This document shows positions 16,278-25,453 of a stretch of DNA of 64,000 nt, in pieces. The notes under the pieces were generated by a model. The model saw only the letters and a list, made by a program, of their open reading frames with translations, was not told the origin of the DNA and did not search any database. Position 1 is the first letter of the stretch, and every line of letters starts with the position of its first letter. The position numbers and the translations under genes are program-made. Source of the stretch: Acidobacteriaceae bacterium (GTDB lineage: Bacteria; Acidobacteriota; Terriglobia; Terriglobales; Acidobacteriaceae); contig PMHV01000052.1 in assembly GCA_003156805.1 (NCBI GenBank), forward strand, positions 7,255 to 71,254. Direction: 5' to 3'.

Positions 16278-16697
16278 TTAGTGAACAAGTTTGACGCCCG
16301 CCTTCGTGGCAGCGGCTGCAAGATCGCGATCGAGAGTAGCGAGAGGCAGATTCTCCCGGCGCGATGCCTCGAGATAAACTGCGTCATACGCCGTGAGGCG
16401 AAATGCTCGCGCCGCTGCGAGGACCTGCCGTATCGAGATCACCTCAATGGCATTTTCGATCGCCCGCCCCAGCAGCAGCTCGATTTTCTCGATGGCCTGC
16501 ATGGAATCTTCGGCGCTCAGCGTGCCGCGCCTCTCGGCGACCACGAAGCCATTGGCCATTTCCAAGTGCCATAGCGCCGGGACTACGGCCTTGCCCCCAT
16601 GAAGCAAAGCCTGCCGCGCGCGTTCTGCGAAGGGAGGTGTGGGATTGTCAATAAACCATGCCAGTGCCACCGAAGCATCGAGCACGAACCGATTCAC
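16278..16697 (-). CDS. vapC: PIN-domain toxin, VapC type
   Basis: 139 residues, a complete PIN domain. The acidic site residues are D7 (FVLDASVALAW), E46 (LWHLEMANGF), D105 (TAYDAVYLE) and D123 (TLDRDL). VapC toxins are magnesium-dependent endoribonucleases that cut tRNA or rRNA when not bound by antitoxin. The start overlaps the last four bases of the antitoxin gene upstream, the usual layout. It is convergent with the glycosylasparaginase gene. Confidence 0.92.
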   Translation of the reverse strand: MNRFVLDASVALAWFIDNPTPPFAERARQALLHGGKAVVPALWHLEMANGFVVAERRGTLSAEDSMQAIEKIELLLGRAIENAIEVISIRQVLAAARAFRLTAYDAVYLEASRRENLPLATLDRDLAAAATKAGVKLVH

Positions 16698-16930
16698 CGG
16701 CGGCCCTCTTCGATGAAGTCCTTGGTGGTGAAACCTTTGTGAGGCTTGGCGCGTTTGCGGATTTGGTCAATATCGGCGAAGATCTGGGCCACGCTGATCT
16801 CGGAGCGGGCGGGAACGATGAAGGCGGTGAGTTTTCCCCGCCGCGTAATCCCGATCTTTTCTCCTGCGCTGGCGCGTTCCACCAGTTCCGAGAGTTTTTG
16901 TTTGGCTTCGAACAAGCCTATTGTTTTCAT
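16694..16930 (-). CDS. antitoxin, Phd/YefM (VapB-like) family
   Basis: 78 residues. Starts MKTIGLFEAKQKLSELVERASAGEKIGITRRGKL, the standard Phd/YefM DNA-binding fold, followed by a helical C-terminal tail (IFADIDQIRKRAK..FTTKDFIEEGRR) that should wrap the PIN toxin. It probably autorepresses the pair. A palindromic-looking TCTAGATGATTAGTCTAGA-type stretch just upstream (about 16944-16962) may be the operator. Confidence 0.9.
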   Translation of the reverse strand: MKTIGLFEAKQKLSELVERASAGEKIGITRRGKLTAFIVPARSEISVAQIFADIDQIRKRAKPHKGFTTKDFIEEGRR

Positions 16931-16943
16931 TCTCGTATCACCT

Positions 16944-16963
16944 AGATGATTAGTCTAGATGAA
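16944..16963. promoter_or_regulatory. candidate operator upstream of the TA pair
   Basis: CTAGATGATTAGTCTAG contains CTAGA/TCTAG arms around an AT-rich core, 14-33 bp upstream of the antitoxin start on the minus strand. Phd-type antitoxins bind such dyads next to their own promoter. Assignment is by position and symmetry only. Confidence 0.4.
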
Positions 16964-17019
16964 TTGAGACTTCGCCGTCAATAGCCTTTGCAATCGCTTC
17001 TCGCGTGGGACACACCAGT

Positions 17020-18051
17020 TTACGAGAATCTCACCTTCACATCGGGGCTGCGATCGAGGTGGATGCTGTCCACAAAACGCACCTTGCCGGTGCGCAAAGT
17101 CAGAATCACGGAAGACGTTCGCGTGCCTTCGCCGAAGAAGCGTACGCCTTTGAGCAACGCACCGTCGGTAACGCCCGTGGCTGCGAAGATGAGTTGCTTG
17201 CCGGGGGCAAGATCTTCGGCTTCGTAGATTCGATTCTTGTCTTTGATGCCCATGCGGGTGAGGCGTTCTTCCTGGTCAGGCTTCACGACTAAACGGCCGA
17301 GCATGTAGCCGTTGAGGCAGCGGATGGCGGCGGCAGTAATCACGCCTTCGGGCGCGCCACCGGAACCCATGACCGCGTGCACCCCGGTACCGATAACCGC
17401 AGCGGCGATTCCGGCAGAGAGGTCGCCGTCGCCGATGAGGCGAATGCGGGCGCCGGCTCCGCGAATGTCGGCAATGAGTTTGTCGTGGCGCGGCCGGTCA
17501 AGCACGATCACGACCAAGTCTTCTACATCGCGATCGAGTCGTTTCGCGATGTTCTTAAGATTGTCCACCACGGGAGCATCGAGGTCGACCGCGTGCTTAC
17601 AGGAGGGTCCGACCACGATTTTCTCCATGTAGCAGTCGGGAGCGTGGAGCAGGCCGCCGCGTTCCGAGGCGGCGAGCACGGTGATCGATCCCGGCGCGCC
17701 GGTGGCGCAGAGATTGGTGCCTTCCAGCGGATCGACCGCGATATCGACTTCGGGCACTTCGGTCCCGTCGGGAAACTCTGCGCCCACTTTCTCGCCGATA
17801 TAAAGCATGGGCGCTTCGTCACGCTCGCCCTCGCCAATGACGATAGTGCCGCGCATGGGGATGGAATCCATGGTCCGCCGCATGGCTTCGGTGGCCACCT
17901 GATCGGAAAGTTTGCGCTCGCCTTGGCCCATCGTGCGCGCCGAAGCAATGGCGGCGACTTCCACCACGCGCAGAAAGCGCGACGCCAGATCGCTTTCAAT
18001 GTTTTCGCCGAAACTGCGGGCTTTGTTCTCCGTACGGCTTTGCGTAGCCAT
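17020..18051 (-). CDS. glpX: class II fructose-1,6-bisphosphatase
   Basis: 343 residues, full-length GlpX. Converts fructose-1,6-bisphosphate to fructose-6-phosphate in gluconeogenesis. Markers are [22 protein letters not shown], the metal-site [71 protein letters not shown] and [15 protein letters not shown]. All are intact. It is divergent from the ATP-grasp gene with 163 bp between starts. Confidence 0.95.
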   Translation of the reverse strand: MATQSRTENKARSFGENIESDLASRFLRVVEVAAIASARTMGQGERKLSDQVATEAMRRTMDSIPMRGTIVIGEGERDEAPMLYIGEKVGAEFPDGTEVPEVDIAVDPLEGTNLCATGAPGSITVLAASERGGLLHAPDCYMEKIVVGPSCKHAVDLDAPVVDNLKNIAKRLDRDVEDLVVIVLDRPRHDKLIADIRGAGARIRLIGDGDLSAGIAAAVIGTGVHAVMGSGGAPEGVITAAAIRCLNGYMLGRLVVKPDQEERLTRMGIKDKNRIYEAEDLAPGKQLIFAATGVTDGALLKGVRFFGEGTRTSSVILTLRTGKVRFVDSIHLDRSPDVKVRFS

Positions 18052-18214
18052 GGGAACCTCCGAGCAGGGTTAGGAAATGGTTGTCCGCCGGGTTGAGACT
18101 ATATCCCAATCGCGGGGCGAATGGAAAGAAGTGGTGGGAGCGATCACATCGTCCGATAGCGCGGGCCTCGCGGCCGTGATATTCTCTCAGCCCGGTTTCG
18201 AAAGAAAACATTCC

Positions 18215-19420
18215 ATGCCCGACTCGCGCCCTCTCACCTTTCTCTGCATCACGACCTATGAAAAAGGGCAGGAATTCATGCGCGAGTGCAAGCGCCAGGG
18301 ATGCCGCGTGCTTCTGCTCACGGCAGAGAAGCTGCGCGACGCCGACTGGCCCCGGGAAAGCCTGGACGACGCGTTTTATCTTCCCTCCGATCTTCCTCTC
18401 GCTGAGATCGTACAGGCGGTGACTCATCTGGCGCGCTCGCAGAAGATCGACCGCATCGTCGCCCTCGACGAGTACGACATGGAAACCGCCTCCACTTTGC
18501 GCGAGCACCTGCGCGTGCCGGGCATGGGGCTGACCACCATGCGCTATTTCCGCGACAAGCTGGCCATGCGCATGCGCGCTCTCGATCGCGGAGTGCGCGT
18601 GCCGGATTTTGTGCCGGTTTTCAACCACGACGATATTCGTTACTACCTCGAACACGTGCCCGGGCCGTGGGTGCTGAAGCCCCGGCAGGAAGCTTCCGCG
18701 ATCGGGATCAAGAAGATCCACGCCGCGGAAGAACTTTGGCCGGTCTTGGAGCAACTGGGGGACAAGCAGTCTTCTTATCTGCTGGAGAGATTTGTTCCGG
18801 GTGAGGTTTATCACGTGGACTCGGTGGTCTCGGAGAACGAAGTGGCTTTCGCCAACGTCAGCAAATATGGCAAGCCGCCGATGAACGTGGCCCAGGGAGG
18901 CGGAGTCTTCACTACGTTCACGGTGCCGCGCGGAGGCAGCGCGGACGCCGGTTTGCGGCAGATTAACCGTGACCTGATTGCGGCGCTGGGTTTGGTGCGC
19001 GGCGTAGCTCATGCGGAATTCATTCAAGCCGAAGCCGACGGCCACTTCTATTTTCTTGAGTGTGCGGCGCGCGTGGGCGGGGCTTACATCAACGAGATGG
19101 TCGAAGCCGCGACTGATATTAACCTTTGGCGGGAGTGGGCGCGCATTGAGATCGCCGGCGGCGATGGCAGCTACATGCTTCCTCCGGTGCGCGAGGAGTA
19201 CGCGGGAGTGATTCTTTCTCTGGCGCGGCAGGACGATCCCGACACCTCTTTGTACAGCGATCCGGAAGTTTTCCTGCGCATCAAGAGACACCACCACGCG
19301 GGGTTGATTCTTAGGTCGCGCGATGCGGAGCGCATTCGGACGTTGCTGGGGGACTACGCGCGGCGATTCGCGCAGGAATTCCTCGCGGTTGAGCCGCCGC
19401 GCGAAAAGCCCACGGCGTAG
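18215..19420 (+). CDS. ATP-grasp domain enzyme
   Basis: 401 residues from ATG 18215. The pre-ATP-grasp region (TFLCITTYEKGQEFMRECKRQGCRVLLLTAEKLRD, then DRIVALDEYDMETASTLREHL) is followed by an ATP-grasp core: WVLKPRQEASAIGIKKI (Lys-binding strand), YLLERFVPGEVYHVDSVV, and the Mg-binding HFYFLECAARVGGAYI near the C-terminus. These enzymes join a carboxylate to an amine or thiol through an acyl-phosphate. The substrate is unknown; it resembles the carbamoyl-phosphate-synthase-like or biotin-carboxylase-like stand-alone group. Its stop is only six bases from the stop of the convergent gcdH. Confidence 0.8.
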   Translation: MPDSRPLTFLCITTYEKGQEFMRECKRQGCRVLLLTAEKLRDADWPRESLDDAFYLPSDLPLAEIVQAVTHLARSQKIDRIVALDEYDMETASTLREHLRVPGMGLTTMRYFRDKLAMRMRALDRGVRVPDFVPVFNHDDIRYYLEHVPGPWVLKPRQEASAIGIKKIHAAEELWPVLEQLGDKQSSYLLERFVPGEVYHVDSVVSENEVAFANVSKYGKPPMNVAQGGGVFTTFTVPRGGSADAGLRQINRDLIAALGLVRGVAHAEFIQAEADGHFYFLECAARVGGAYINEMVEAATDINLWREWARIEIAGGDGSYMLPPVREEYAGVILSLARQDDPDTSLYSDPEVFLRIKRHHHAGLILRSRDAERIRTLLGDYARRFAQEFLAVEPPREKPTA

Positions 19421-19426
19421 CGCTTT

Positions 19427-20608
19427 TCAGAACGCGTCAATCCCGGTCACGCTCTGCCCGATGATCAGCGAGTGCACGTCGTGCGTGCCTTCGTAGGTCT
19501 TCACTGACTCCAGGTTCATCATGTGGCGCATGATGGGGTAGTCGTCGGCGACGCCGTTGGCGCCAAGAATATCGCGCGCGAGGCGGGCGCACTCGAGAGC
19601 CATCCAGACATTGTTGCGCTTGGCCATCGAGATGTGCTGGTGCTCGACCTTGCCCGCATCTTTCAAGCGGCCAACCTGCAACGCCAGCAGTTGCGCCTTG
19701 GTGATTTCGCTGATCATCCATGTGAGTTTGTCTTGCACGAGTTGGTGCGAGGCGATGGGCTGGTCACGCCACTGTTTGCGCAGGATGGCGTATTGAAGCG
19801 CGCAATCGTAACAGGACATGGCCGCGCCGATCGCGCCCCAGGCGATGCCATAGCGGGCCTGGTTGAGGCACATCAGCGGCGATTTCAGGCCGTCGCTTTT
19901 CGGCAGCAGATTCGATTCGGGGATGTGGACATCCTGCAACGACAGTCCGGACGTCACCGACGCACGCAGCGACCACTTGCCGTGAACATCGGCTGCGCTG
20001 AAACCGGGGCGATCAGCCTCGACCAGGAAGCCACGGATTTTGTCGTCCTCGTTTTCCACCTTGGCCCAGATGACCGCGACGTCGGCGATGCTGCCGGAGG
20101 TGATCCACATCTTCTCGCCGTTGAGGACGTATTCGTTGCCAACTTTGCGCGCGCGCGTGCGCATGCCGCCGGGGTTGGAGCCGAAGCCGGGCTCGGTGAG
20201 GCCGAAGCAGCCCAGCTTTTCACCTTTCTGCATGGCGGGCAGCCAGGTGTCTTTCTGCTCGACGCTGCCGAAGGCGTAGATGGGATACATCACCAGCCCC
20301 GACTGCACGCTGACGAAGCTGCGCACGCCGGAGTCGCCGCGCTCGAGTTCCTGCGTCATCAGGCCGTATTCGACGTTGCCCATGCCTGCGCAGCCGTAGC
20401 CCTTGAGCGACGCGCCGAAAAATCCGAGATCGGCCATAGGCTTCACTAGTTCGCGCGGAAAGCGACCGGCGCGGTTGCACTCTTCAATGATGGGAATGAG
20501 ATTCTCTTCGATGAACTTACGCGTGGTGTCGCGGACTAAGCGCTCTTCTTCGCTGAGCAGAGCATCGAAGTGGATGAAATCGACACCGCGAAATTTGATG
20601 GCAGGCAT
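19427..20608 (-). CDS. gcdH: glutaryl-CoA dehydrogenase-like acyl-CoA dehydrogenase
   Basis: 393 residues, complete acyl-CoA dehydrogenase fold. The C-terminal block ARDILGANGVADDYPIMRH and TYEGTHDVHSLIIGQ (catalytic E373) is the GCDH-type signature rather than that of short-chain enzymes, as are LTEPGFGSNPGGMRTRA and KMWITSGSIADVAVIWAK. GCDH oxidises and decarboxylates glutaryl-CoA to crotonyl-CoA in lysine and tryptophan breakdown using FAD. ATG 20608 is preferred because AGGAG precedes it. No other lysine-degradation gene is adjacent. Confidence 0.88.
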   Translation of the reverse strand: MPAIKFRGVDFIHFDALLSEEERLVRDTTRKFIEENLIPIIEECNRAGRFPRELVKPMADLGFFGASLKGYGCAGMGNVEYGLMTQELERGDSGVRSFVSVQSGLVMYPIYAFGSVEQKDTWLPAMQKGEKLGCFGLTEPGFGSNPGGMRTRARKVGNEYVLNGEKMWITSGSIADVAVIWAKVENEDDKIRGFLVEADRPGFSAADVHGKWSLRASVTSGLSLQDVHIPESNLLPKSDGLKSPLMCLNQARYGIAWGAIGAAMSCYDCALQYAILRKQWRDQPIASHQLVQDKLTWMISEITKAQLLALQVGRLKDAGKVEHQHISMAKRNNVWMALECARLARDILGANGVADDYPIMRHMMNLESVKTYEGTHDVHSLIIGQSVTGIDAF

Positions 20609-20823
20609 GAGGAATCTCCTAGCGATGAAGTGATCCAAGTCTTGCAAATGGTGATGCACAATAGTTTGCCGCCCGCAGGACGCGGACCATACCGGTGGGC
20701 AAACACATGACGGTAGCAGGGGCGGGGACGAGCGGTCAAACCGCAATCTTGAGCGGCAGTTCTCGAGTGTCGGGCCGCCCGCTAACGACCACGAAGCCAG
20801 CGCTAGCGTTCGAAAGGATGGAA

Positions 20824-21627
20824 TCAGTTGGAGGAATCTACCAGCGGCATTTCAACCGATTCTTTCCCCCGCCACAACGAAATGCCGGCCGATCCTAACG
20901 CCAAAGAACCAAGGGTGCTTTGTCCCGGCGCATGAGGCTTCCGGTTGGAAGATTCCTTGCCTGCTTCCGCGGCAGAGTCCTCCTCGGTCTGGCCGGCGAG
21001 GATCGCCTTGTGAGCTTCGGTCTCATAAGCAAAGCCTGTCAGCCCCGCCGTGAACAGGTGCTTGCCACGATTCCATTTCATAGTGAGCCGCGCCCATCCA
21101 TAGTGAGTCTCTCCGTTGATCTGAAACTGGAAGCCGAGATAGCGGTTCGACGCGCCGATCCATGCACCTGAGTAATAGGGCTGGGATTCGTTATTGTATC
21201 CAAAGGTTCGGGCCATGACGGCGGCGCGTGAAGCGGCAGATTGAGAGTGTCCAGATCCAATTTTTGCGCCGGCAACGAGGGCTGCCGCGAAGCCCTCGGA
21301 GGACAGCAGGACTCTGTTTCCAGAAGTTGGGATAGCCTTCAAGAAGTCAGAAAACCAGAAATATCCGAAACCAATGTTACGAACCCCACAGCGGTTTTGA
21401 ATGGTAAAGTCGGTGACGCCGTCTTGGTTGAGGTCGATGCCATAGGCGTCTTTGCAGCCGATGATTTGGTGCGTTGGGGTGTAGACGATCTCAGCTTCGG
21501 AGGGCTGCACCAGAGCAAGCACGCTCACGCCCGCCGCGCTCGCCGCAAGAGCGTAAAGGTTTAGCGCCTGGTGGAACGGCTCGCTCAGAGTTGACGGAGT
21601 TTTGGGACCCGGAGAAAATCGCTTCAT
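20824..21627 (-). CDS. secreted protein, HYGWARL family, paralogue 2 of 3
   Basis: 267 residues from ATG 21627 (GGAGGTCTT directly upstream). Layout matches the genes at 2542 and 42596: basic start, LYALAASAAGVSVLALVQPSEA as signal region, EIVYTPTH, the D-x-N-x-D-G turn IDLNQDGVTDF, NRYLGFQFQINGETHYGWARL split by few changes, LTGFAYET and a C-terminal TLGSLALGSAGISLWRG. The tail after LWRG is longer than in the others (ESVEMPLVDSSN). A run of Ser/Tyr/Asn (YNNESQPYYSG) is specific to this copy. Probably surface-exposed; function unknown. Confidence 0.78.
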   Translation of the reverse strand: MKRFSPGPKTPSTLSEPFHQALNLYALAASAAGVSVLALVQPSEAEIVYTPTHQIIGCKDAYGIDLNQDGVTDFTIQNRCGVRNIGFGYFWFSDFLKAIPTSGNRVLLSSEGFAAALVAGAKIGSGHSQSAASRAAVMARTFGYNNESQPYYSGAWIGASNRYLGFQFQINGETHYGWARLTMKWNRGKHLFTAGLTGFAYETEAHKAILAGQTEEDSAAEAGKESSNRKPHAPGQSTLGSLALGSAGISLWRGKESVEMPLVDSSN

Positions 21628-21969
21628 AAGACCTCCGATGCCGGGCACATTATCCTTCCGGCATGGACCGGCGTCAATGTCTTGCTGCGCTTGGCTTTGC
21701 GGCGGTTGGGCCACCAGCGGCACGGGTTCTCACGTCGTCAGTCGTGGCGACGCAGGGATGGCACGTCGCCGATTGTCACCCGGTTCCGAACGAACAAGAC
21801 AGCGCGCGCACGTTCCTGTAAAATGAAAGCGACCGGAGAGATTTGCCACTAGTGTTGCGGTTTTCCCAAGCGGATTCCCGGAGTGGCGGGACAATTTCTA
21901 GACCTGTCCGATCCAAACATCATGCGGATGACTCTGCGCAAATACTGAAGAGATCAGGAGAAATGAACC
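21628..21969. other. intergenic region, no gene seen
   Basis: 342 bp between a minus-strand secreted protein gene and a small plus-strand zinc-ribbon gene. Several short frames exist but none has a ribosome binding site and coherent composition. No palindrome longer than a few bases was noticed. Confidence 0.45.
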
Positions 21970-22158
21970 ATGGCCGTAGGCGCCAAGATCGCAAAAACAG
22001 CGGACCGCAAGAAGGTTATGGACACCACCAAGAGCACGGACTGTCCGAAGTGTGGCAAAGCGACCCGCATCGTGAAGCGCGTGAAAGACCGCGAGCGCGG
22101 CGTGCCGGGCGGGGTATACATTTCCTGCTCGGCGTGCGAGTTCTACGAGAAGCTGTAG
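21970..22158 (+). CDS. small zinc-ribbon protein
   Basis: 62 residues with a CPKCGKATRIVKRVKD..YISCSACEFYEKL arrangement: two CxxC pairs about 27 residues apart that should bind one zinc. The N-terminus is basic. AGGAG at 21957-21961 lies upstream of the ATG, and a strong terminator follows, so this is a short single-gene transcript. Function unknown; such proteins can bind RNA, DNA or ribosomes. Confidence 0.75.
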   Translation: MAVGAKIAKTADRKKVMDTTKSTDCPKCGKATRIVKRVKDRERGVPGGVYISCSACEFYEKL

Positions 22159-22183
22159 TGGCGCTTCCTAGTTTGAGGTTGCG

Positions 22184-22232
22184 AAGCCGGAGCGGGAACG
22201 AAGCATCCCTGCTCCGGCTTTAGTGTTTTCTT
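22184..22232 (+). terminator. rho-independent terminator
   Basis: AAGCCGGAGC (22184-22193) pairs perfectly with GCTCCGGCTT (22211-22220) over a 17-nt loop, followed by TAGTGTTTTCTT. It sits 25 bp after the zinc-ribbon gene and is the clearest intrinsic terminator in the window. Confidence 0.75.
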
Positions 22233-22314
22233 GGACTGCGTCCTCAGCCCGGAGAAAAGCTTGTTCTTTCGCGGCGTGGAAGGAATGATGTGAGGTGATA
22301 AAATCGAAGTTGAG

Positions 22315-22536
22315 ATGCCCATGAAGAATCAAAGAACGTTTACCGTCGTCATTGAACGAGATGAGGATGGCTACTATGTTGGGACGATTCCCACTCTTCG
22401 GGGCTGCCACACGCAAGCGAAAACCCTCGACGCACTGATGAAACGAATGCGCGAAGCGGCTGCGCTGTGCCTGGAAAGCGAAGACGGCGCCAGCCGCTCG
22501 CTTGAACTGGTGGGAGTTCAGCAACTCTCGATATGA
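22315..22536 (+). CDS. hicB: HicB-like antitoxin
   Basis: 73 residues (71 if ATG 22321 is used). The HicB partial RNase-H fold is clear: FTVVIERDEDGYYVGTIPTLRGCHTQAKTLDALMKRMREAAALCLE. It neutralises HicA. This is a short HicB without a C-terminal ribbon-helix-helix or HTH domain, so autoregulation may rely on HicA or another factor. Its stop overlaps the hicA start (ATGA at 22533-22536). Confidence 0.88.
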   Translation: MPMKNQRTFTVVIERDEDGYYVGTIPTLRGCHTQAKTLDALMKRMREAAALCLESEDGASRSLELVGVQQLSI

Positions 22537-22765
22537 CGCGCCTTCTCCGGCTCAAGGGCAAGGAAATCATTCGCATCCTCGAACGCGCTGGTTTTCGGAA
22601 AGTTCGCACCAAAGGCCCCACAGTTTCCTGAGACATCCAGACGGAAGAGCAACGGTGGTGCCGGTTCATTCCGGCGAAACCATAGGGCCGGGCCTACTGA
22701 GGGCGATTCTGCGCGACGTCGAAATGTCGGTTGACGCTGTGCTCGAATCGTCAGGAAGAAGCTGA
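22533..22765 (+). pseudogene. hicA: HicA toxin gene, broken by a 1-bp frameshift
   Basis: The first frame reads MTRLLRLKGKEIIRILERAGFRKVRTKGP and then stops at codon 33 (TGA). The next frame continues HSFLRHPDGRATVVPVHSG then ETIGPGLLRAILRD, the rest of HicA including its key His. One extra C in the CCCC run at 22616-22619 would restore a full-length protein of about 77 residues. HicA is a small double-stranded RNA-binding-like mRNA interferase. The break is either a real inactivation, a slippage site, or a sequencing error in a homopolymer. Confidence 0.85.
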
Positions 22766-22774
22766 GCGGATCAG

Positions 22775-23911
22775 CTACACCGCGACCGTAACCGACGTCT
22801 CAGTTCGCACTACAGGGCGATAAAGAGTATCGCGCTCGATGGGTTCGCGGCCGGCGGCGCGGATCAGCCGTTCCAGTTCTTCGCGGCGCATGCCTTGCGG
22901 CGTGGTCGCACCGGCGTCGTGGTAGATCTTTTCTTCGATCACCGTACCATCCATATCGTCGGCGCCGAAGCGCAGAGAAACCTGCGCGATCTTGGCCGTC
23001 ATCATTTGCCAATAAGACTTAATGTGCGGGAAGTTGTCGAGCACGAGACGGCTTACCGCGATCTGCTTGATGTCGAGCATGCCAGTGGTTTTCGGCAAGT
23101 GCTGCAGAGGGGTGTTGTCGGGATGAAAGGCCAGCGGGATGAAAGTCTGGAAGCCGCCGGTTTCGTCTTGCAGCGCGCGCAGCTTGAGCAGGTGATCGAC
23201 GCGGTCCTCGTCGTTTTCGACGTGGCCGTAGAGCATGGTCGCGTTCGATTTCAGTCCGATCTGGTGGGCAAGTTTGGCGGTGTCGAGCCACTGGTCTCCA
23301 TCGATCTTATGGTCGCAGATAATGTGGCGCACGCGGTCGGCGAAAATTTCTGCTCCGCCGCCGGGAAGTGAATCCACGCCCGACGCTTTCAGCTGCTCCA
23401 GCGTCTCGCGAATCGAAAGCTTGGCGCGCTTCGAAAGATATGCGACTTCCACCATGGTGAAGGCTTTGAGATGCACTTGCGGAAAGCGCTGCTTCAGGCC
23501 CGAGCAAAGATCGAGAAAGTATTGAAACGGCAGATCGGGGTGCAATCCGCCGACGATGTGGAACTCGGTGACGGCCTCGGAGTATCCGGTTGCGGCGGTT
23601 TCGAAAGCTTCTTCGAGCGCCATAGTGTAGGCGCCGGGCGCATCTTTCTTGCGGCCGAAAGCGCAGAGGCGGCAGGCAGCCACGCAGACGTTGGTCGGGT
23701 TGATGTGTCGGTTTACGTTGAAATATGTCTTGTCGCCATGCATGCGCTCGCGGACGTAGTTGGCCATCCAGCCTACGGCGAGAATGTCGCCAGTGCGGTA
23801 GAGGGCCAGGGCGTCGTCGGCGTCGAGACGTTCACGGGCAATCACTTTGGCGTGAATCGGCGCGAGGCGCGGGTCGTCGGTCTGAAATGGATGGTGGCGC
23901 GAGGCAGACAT
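22775..23911 (-). CDS. mqnE: aminodeoxyfutalosine synthase (radical SAM)
   Basis: 378 residues. The radical-SAM cluster motif is C76-x3-C80-x2-C83 in NVCVAACRLCAFGR, the form typical of MqnE/MqnC/CofH enzymes. EFHIVGGLHPDLPFQYF, LPGGGAEIFADRVRHIIC, and FIPLAFHPDNTPL fit MqnE. It joins SAM-derived adenosyl radical to 3-(1-carboxyvinyloxy)benzoate to give aminodeoxyfutalosine in menaquinone synthesis. The organism therefore likely uses the futalosine route. No other mqn gene is in the window. AAGGGG lies directly against the ATG. Confidence 0.9.
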   Translation of the reverse strand: MSASRHHPFQTDDPRLAPIHAKVIARERLDADDALALYRTGDILAVGWMANYVRERMHGDKTYFNVNRHINPTNVCVAACRLCAFGRKKDAPGAYTMALEEAFETAATGYSEAVTEFHIVGGLHPDLPFQYFLDLCSGLKQRFPQVHLKAFTMVEVAYLSKRAKLSIRETLEQLKASGVDSLPGGGAEIFADRVRHIICDHKIDGDQWLDTAKLAHQIGLKSNATMLYGHVENDEDRVDHLLKLRALQDETGGFQTFIPLAFHPDNTPLQHLPKTTGMLDIKQIAVSRLVLDNFPHIKSYWQMMTAKIAQVSLRFGADDMDGTVIEEKIYHDAGATTPQGMRREELERLIRAAGREPIERDTLYRPVVRTETSVTVAV

Positions 23912-23960
23912 CCCCTTGATAATATCTCAGGATCGCGCGAGAAGTCACAGAAACGCTGCG

Positions 23961-24335
23961 TTAGTGACCTGCAATAACCTGGTCTCGGACCTTGGCGTAT
24001 TCCGCTTCTGACAATACGTGACGCGTTACCAAGTCATGCGCATGGTCAAATGGGCGATCGGCGATGATGCGGTCAGCTTCATGCTCAGTTACGCCGGGCA
24101 GGCTCAGCAGGTCTTCACGCGAGGCTTTGTTGACATCGATGGTCTTGTCGCGCCCCATGCCTTCCTTCACACCCTCGGCCAGAGCCTTGGCATCCCGCCT
24201 GACCGTCGCGGTCGCCTCGGCGGTACGCTCGCGAATTTCGTCGGGATTATCTTTGCTGTTCGTGCAGGCGGTAATGCCCGCAAACAGCAAAGTGATCGCA
24301 ATGAGACAGACGCGGCGGAGCGTTAGAGATTGCAT
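23961..24335 (-). CDS. lipoprotein with helix-hairpin-helix (ComEA-like) domain
   Basis: 124 residues. The N-terminus CLIAITLLFAGITAC24 fits a lipobox, so the mature protein should be lipid-anchored. After an Asp/Arg-rich linker, residues about 67-120 form a helix-hairpin-helix: TIDVNKASREDLLSLPGVTEHEADRIIADRPF resembles ComEA-type DNA-binding HhH. It may bind DNA at the envelope, but ComEA proteins usually lack a lipobox, so this is a tentative link. An in-frame ATG at 24359 is also possible. Confidence 0.7.
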   Translation of the reverse strand: MQSLTLRRVCLIAITLLFAGITACTNSKDNPDEIRERTAEATATVRRDAKALAEGVKEGMGRDKTIDVNKASREDLLSLPGVTEHEADRIIADRPFDHAHDLVTRHVLSEAEYAKVRDQVIAGH

Positions 24336-24476
24336 AGGTTTCTGATGCGATGGGGGCATTTGCGGTTGGCGAGATTTTCGGATTGCCAGATCCCGCACCG
24401 GCAACGCGGAAGTCTTACTTTCTACCCTGTCGATCAAGTTGCGCCCGTTCATACCGCTGGTTTGGATCCACGCGGC

Positions 24477-25397
24477 TTAGTTCCCCCCCGCCAGCTTTTT
24501 TCTCGCCAGCGGGCGGGCAAAGGCGTTGGCGGGATTGTGGGCGTTGGAAGTCAATACTTTCCGGTAGTGGTCCTGGGCTTGCTTCGGATCTCCGGACTTC
24601 TCGTACGCCTCCCCCAGCAGCGCCAGAATCATGGGATCGCCCTGATCGGTTTTTTGCAGCTCCGTGATCGCGGACTTGTAGTCTCCGAGGTAAAAAGCAA
24701 CGTAACCCGTTAAGTACGGGAAGAAGCGGACCTGGTCGGGATTGTCGGCCTTGTCGAGGGCAGCCTTGGCGGCGGCCACGTGCTTCTGGGCGTCCTCGGG
24801 TTGGCCGCTACGCGCAGCGACGCGGGCCTGTGCGTGCTCCCAGCGAAATAGCCACAGGCTCTTGTCGGCGTCAGTGAGGTCAGGTTTCTTCAGCGCCGTC
24901 TCGTAGCCAACCTGGTACCACTTCGCCGCACTGGGCACATCTTCAGATTCAAGGCAAATACGACCGAGCTCGTTGGCGGTTCCCGCGGCGCCGATGAAAT
25001 CGCTGCGACTCAAACGCACGCCGAAGATTTGCTCCTCGAACCTGGCCGCCTCATCAGCTTTGCCCTCAAACGCGTACGAGATCGCCGTGGCCTGCAGAAC
25101 CTGAGTTCTAGCGTCGTGGGGGGCGAGTTCGAGAGCCTGCGAAAGATGATAGCGAGCATCCGCGTACTCACCTTTCAGATCCAGGGCGATGCCCCACGCG
25201 AGATGGGCCTCGTAGAGGTTGGGCGAGAGCTCGAGCGCCCGGCGATAGAGAGCGAGAGCCTCGTCCTGCTTGCCTTCGCTGTTCAGCTTCTGGCCCTGTT
25301 CGACGAGGTCAAGCGCGGTAGGCACAGGGGCTGAGGTGGTCTGTTGCGCGCAAGCGAGGCAGACAAGCAGGAAACAAGAAGAAACGATGCGGAACAT
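24477..25397 (-). CDS. exported TPR-repeat protein
   Basis: 306 residues with an N-terminal signal peptide (IVSSCFLLVCLACAQQ). The body has five or more TPR units: ALDLVEQGQKLNSEGKQDEAL, LYRRALELSPNLYEAHLAWG, YADARYHLSQALELAPHD, QPEDAQKHVAAAKAALDKA, DYKSAITELQKTDQ and DPKQAQDHYRKVLTSN. No enzyme motif. Comparable to YfgC/BamD-like periplasmic TPR adaptors, but without a specific match. AGGTCCCC precedes the ATG. Confidence 0.78.
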   Translation of the reverse strand: MFRIVSSCFLLVCLACAQQTTSAPVPTALDLVEQGQKLNSEGKQDEALALYRRALELSPNLYEAHLAWGIALDLKGEYADARYHLSQALELAPHDARTQVLQATAISYAFEGKADEAARFEEQIFGVRLSRSDFIGAAGTANELGRICLESEDVPSAAKWYQVGYETALKKPDLTDADKSLWLFRWEHAQARVAARSGQPEDAQKHVAAAKAALDKADNPDQVRFFPYLTGYVAFYLGDYKSAITELQKTDQGDPMILALLGEAYEKSGDPKQAQDHYRKVLTSNAHNPANAFARPLARKKLAGGN

Positions 25398-25453
25398 GGG
25401 GACCTCCGAGCTGACTTAACAGATTATGGCACGAGGCAAGGCTGGATGTGTCC

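Noticed and set aside
19523-20449. Plus-strand frame of 308 codons
   Set aside because: Antisense to gcdH, whose motifs are unambiguous.
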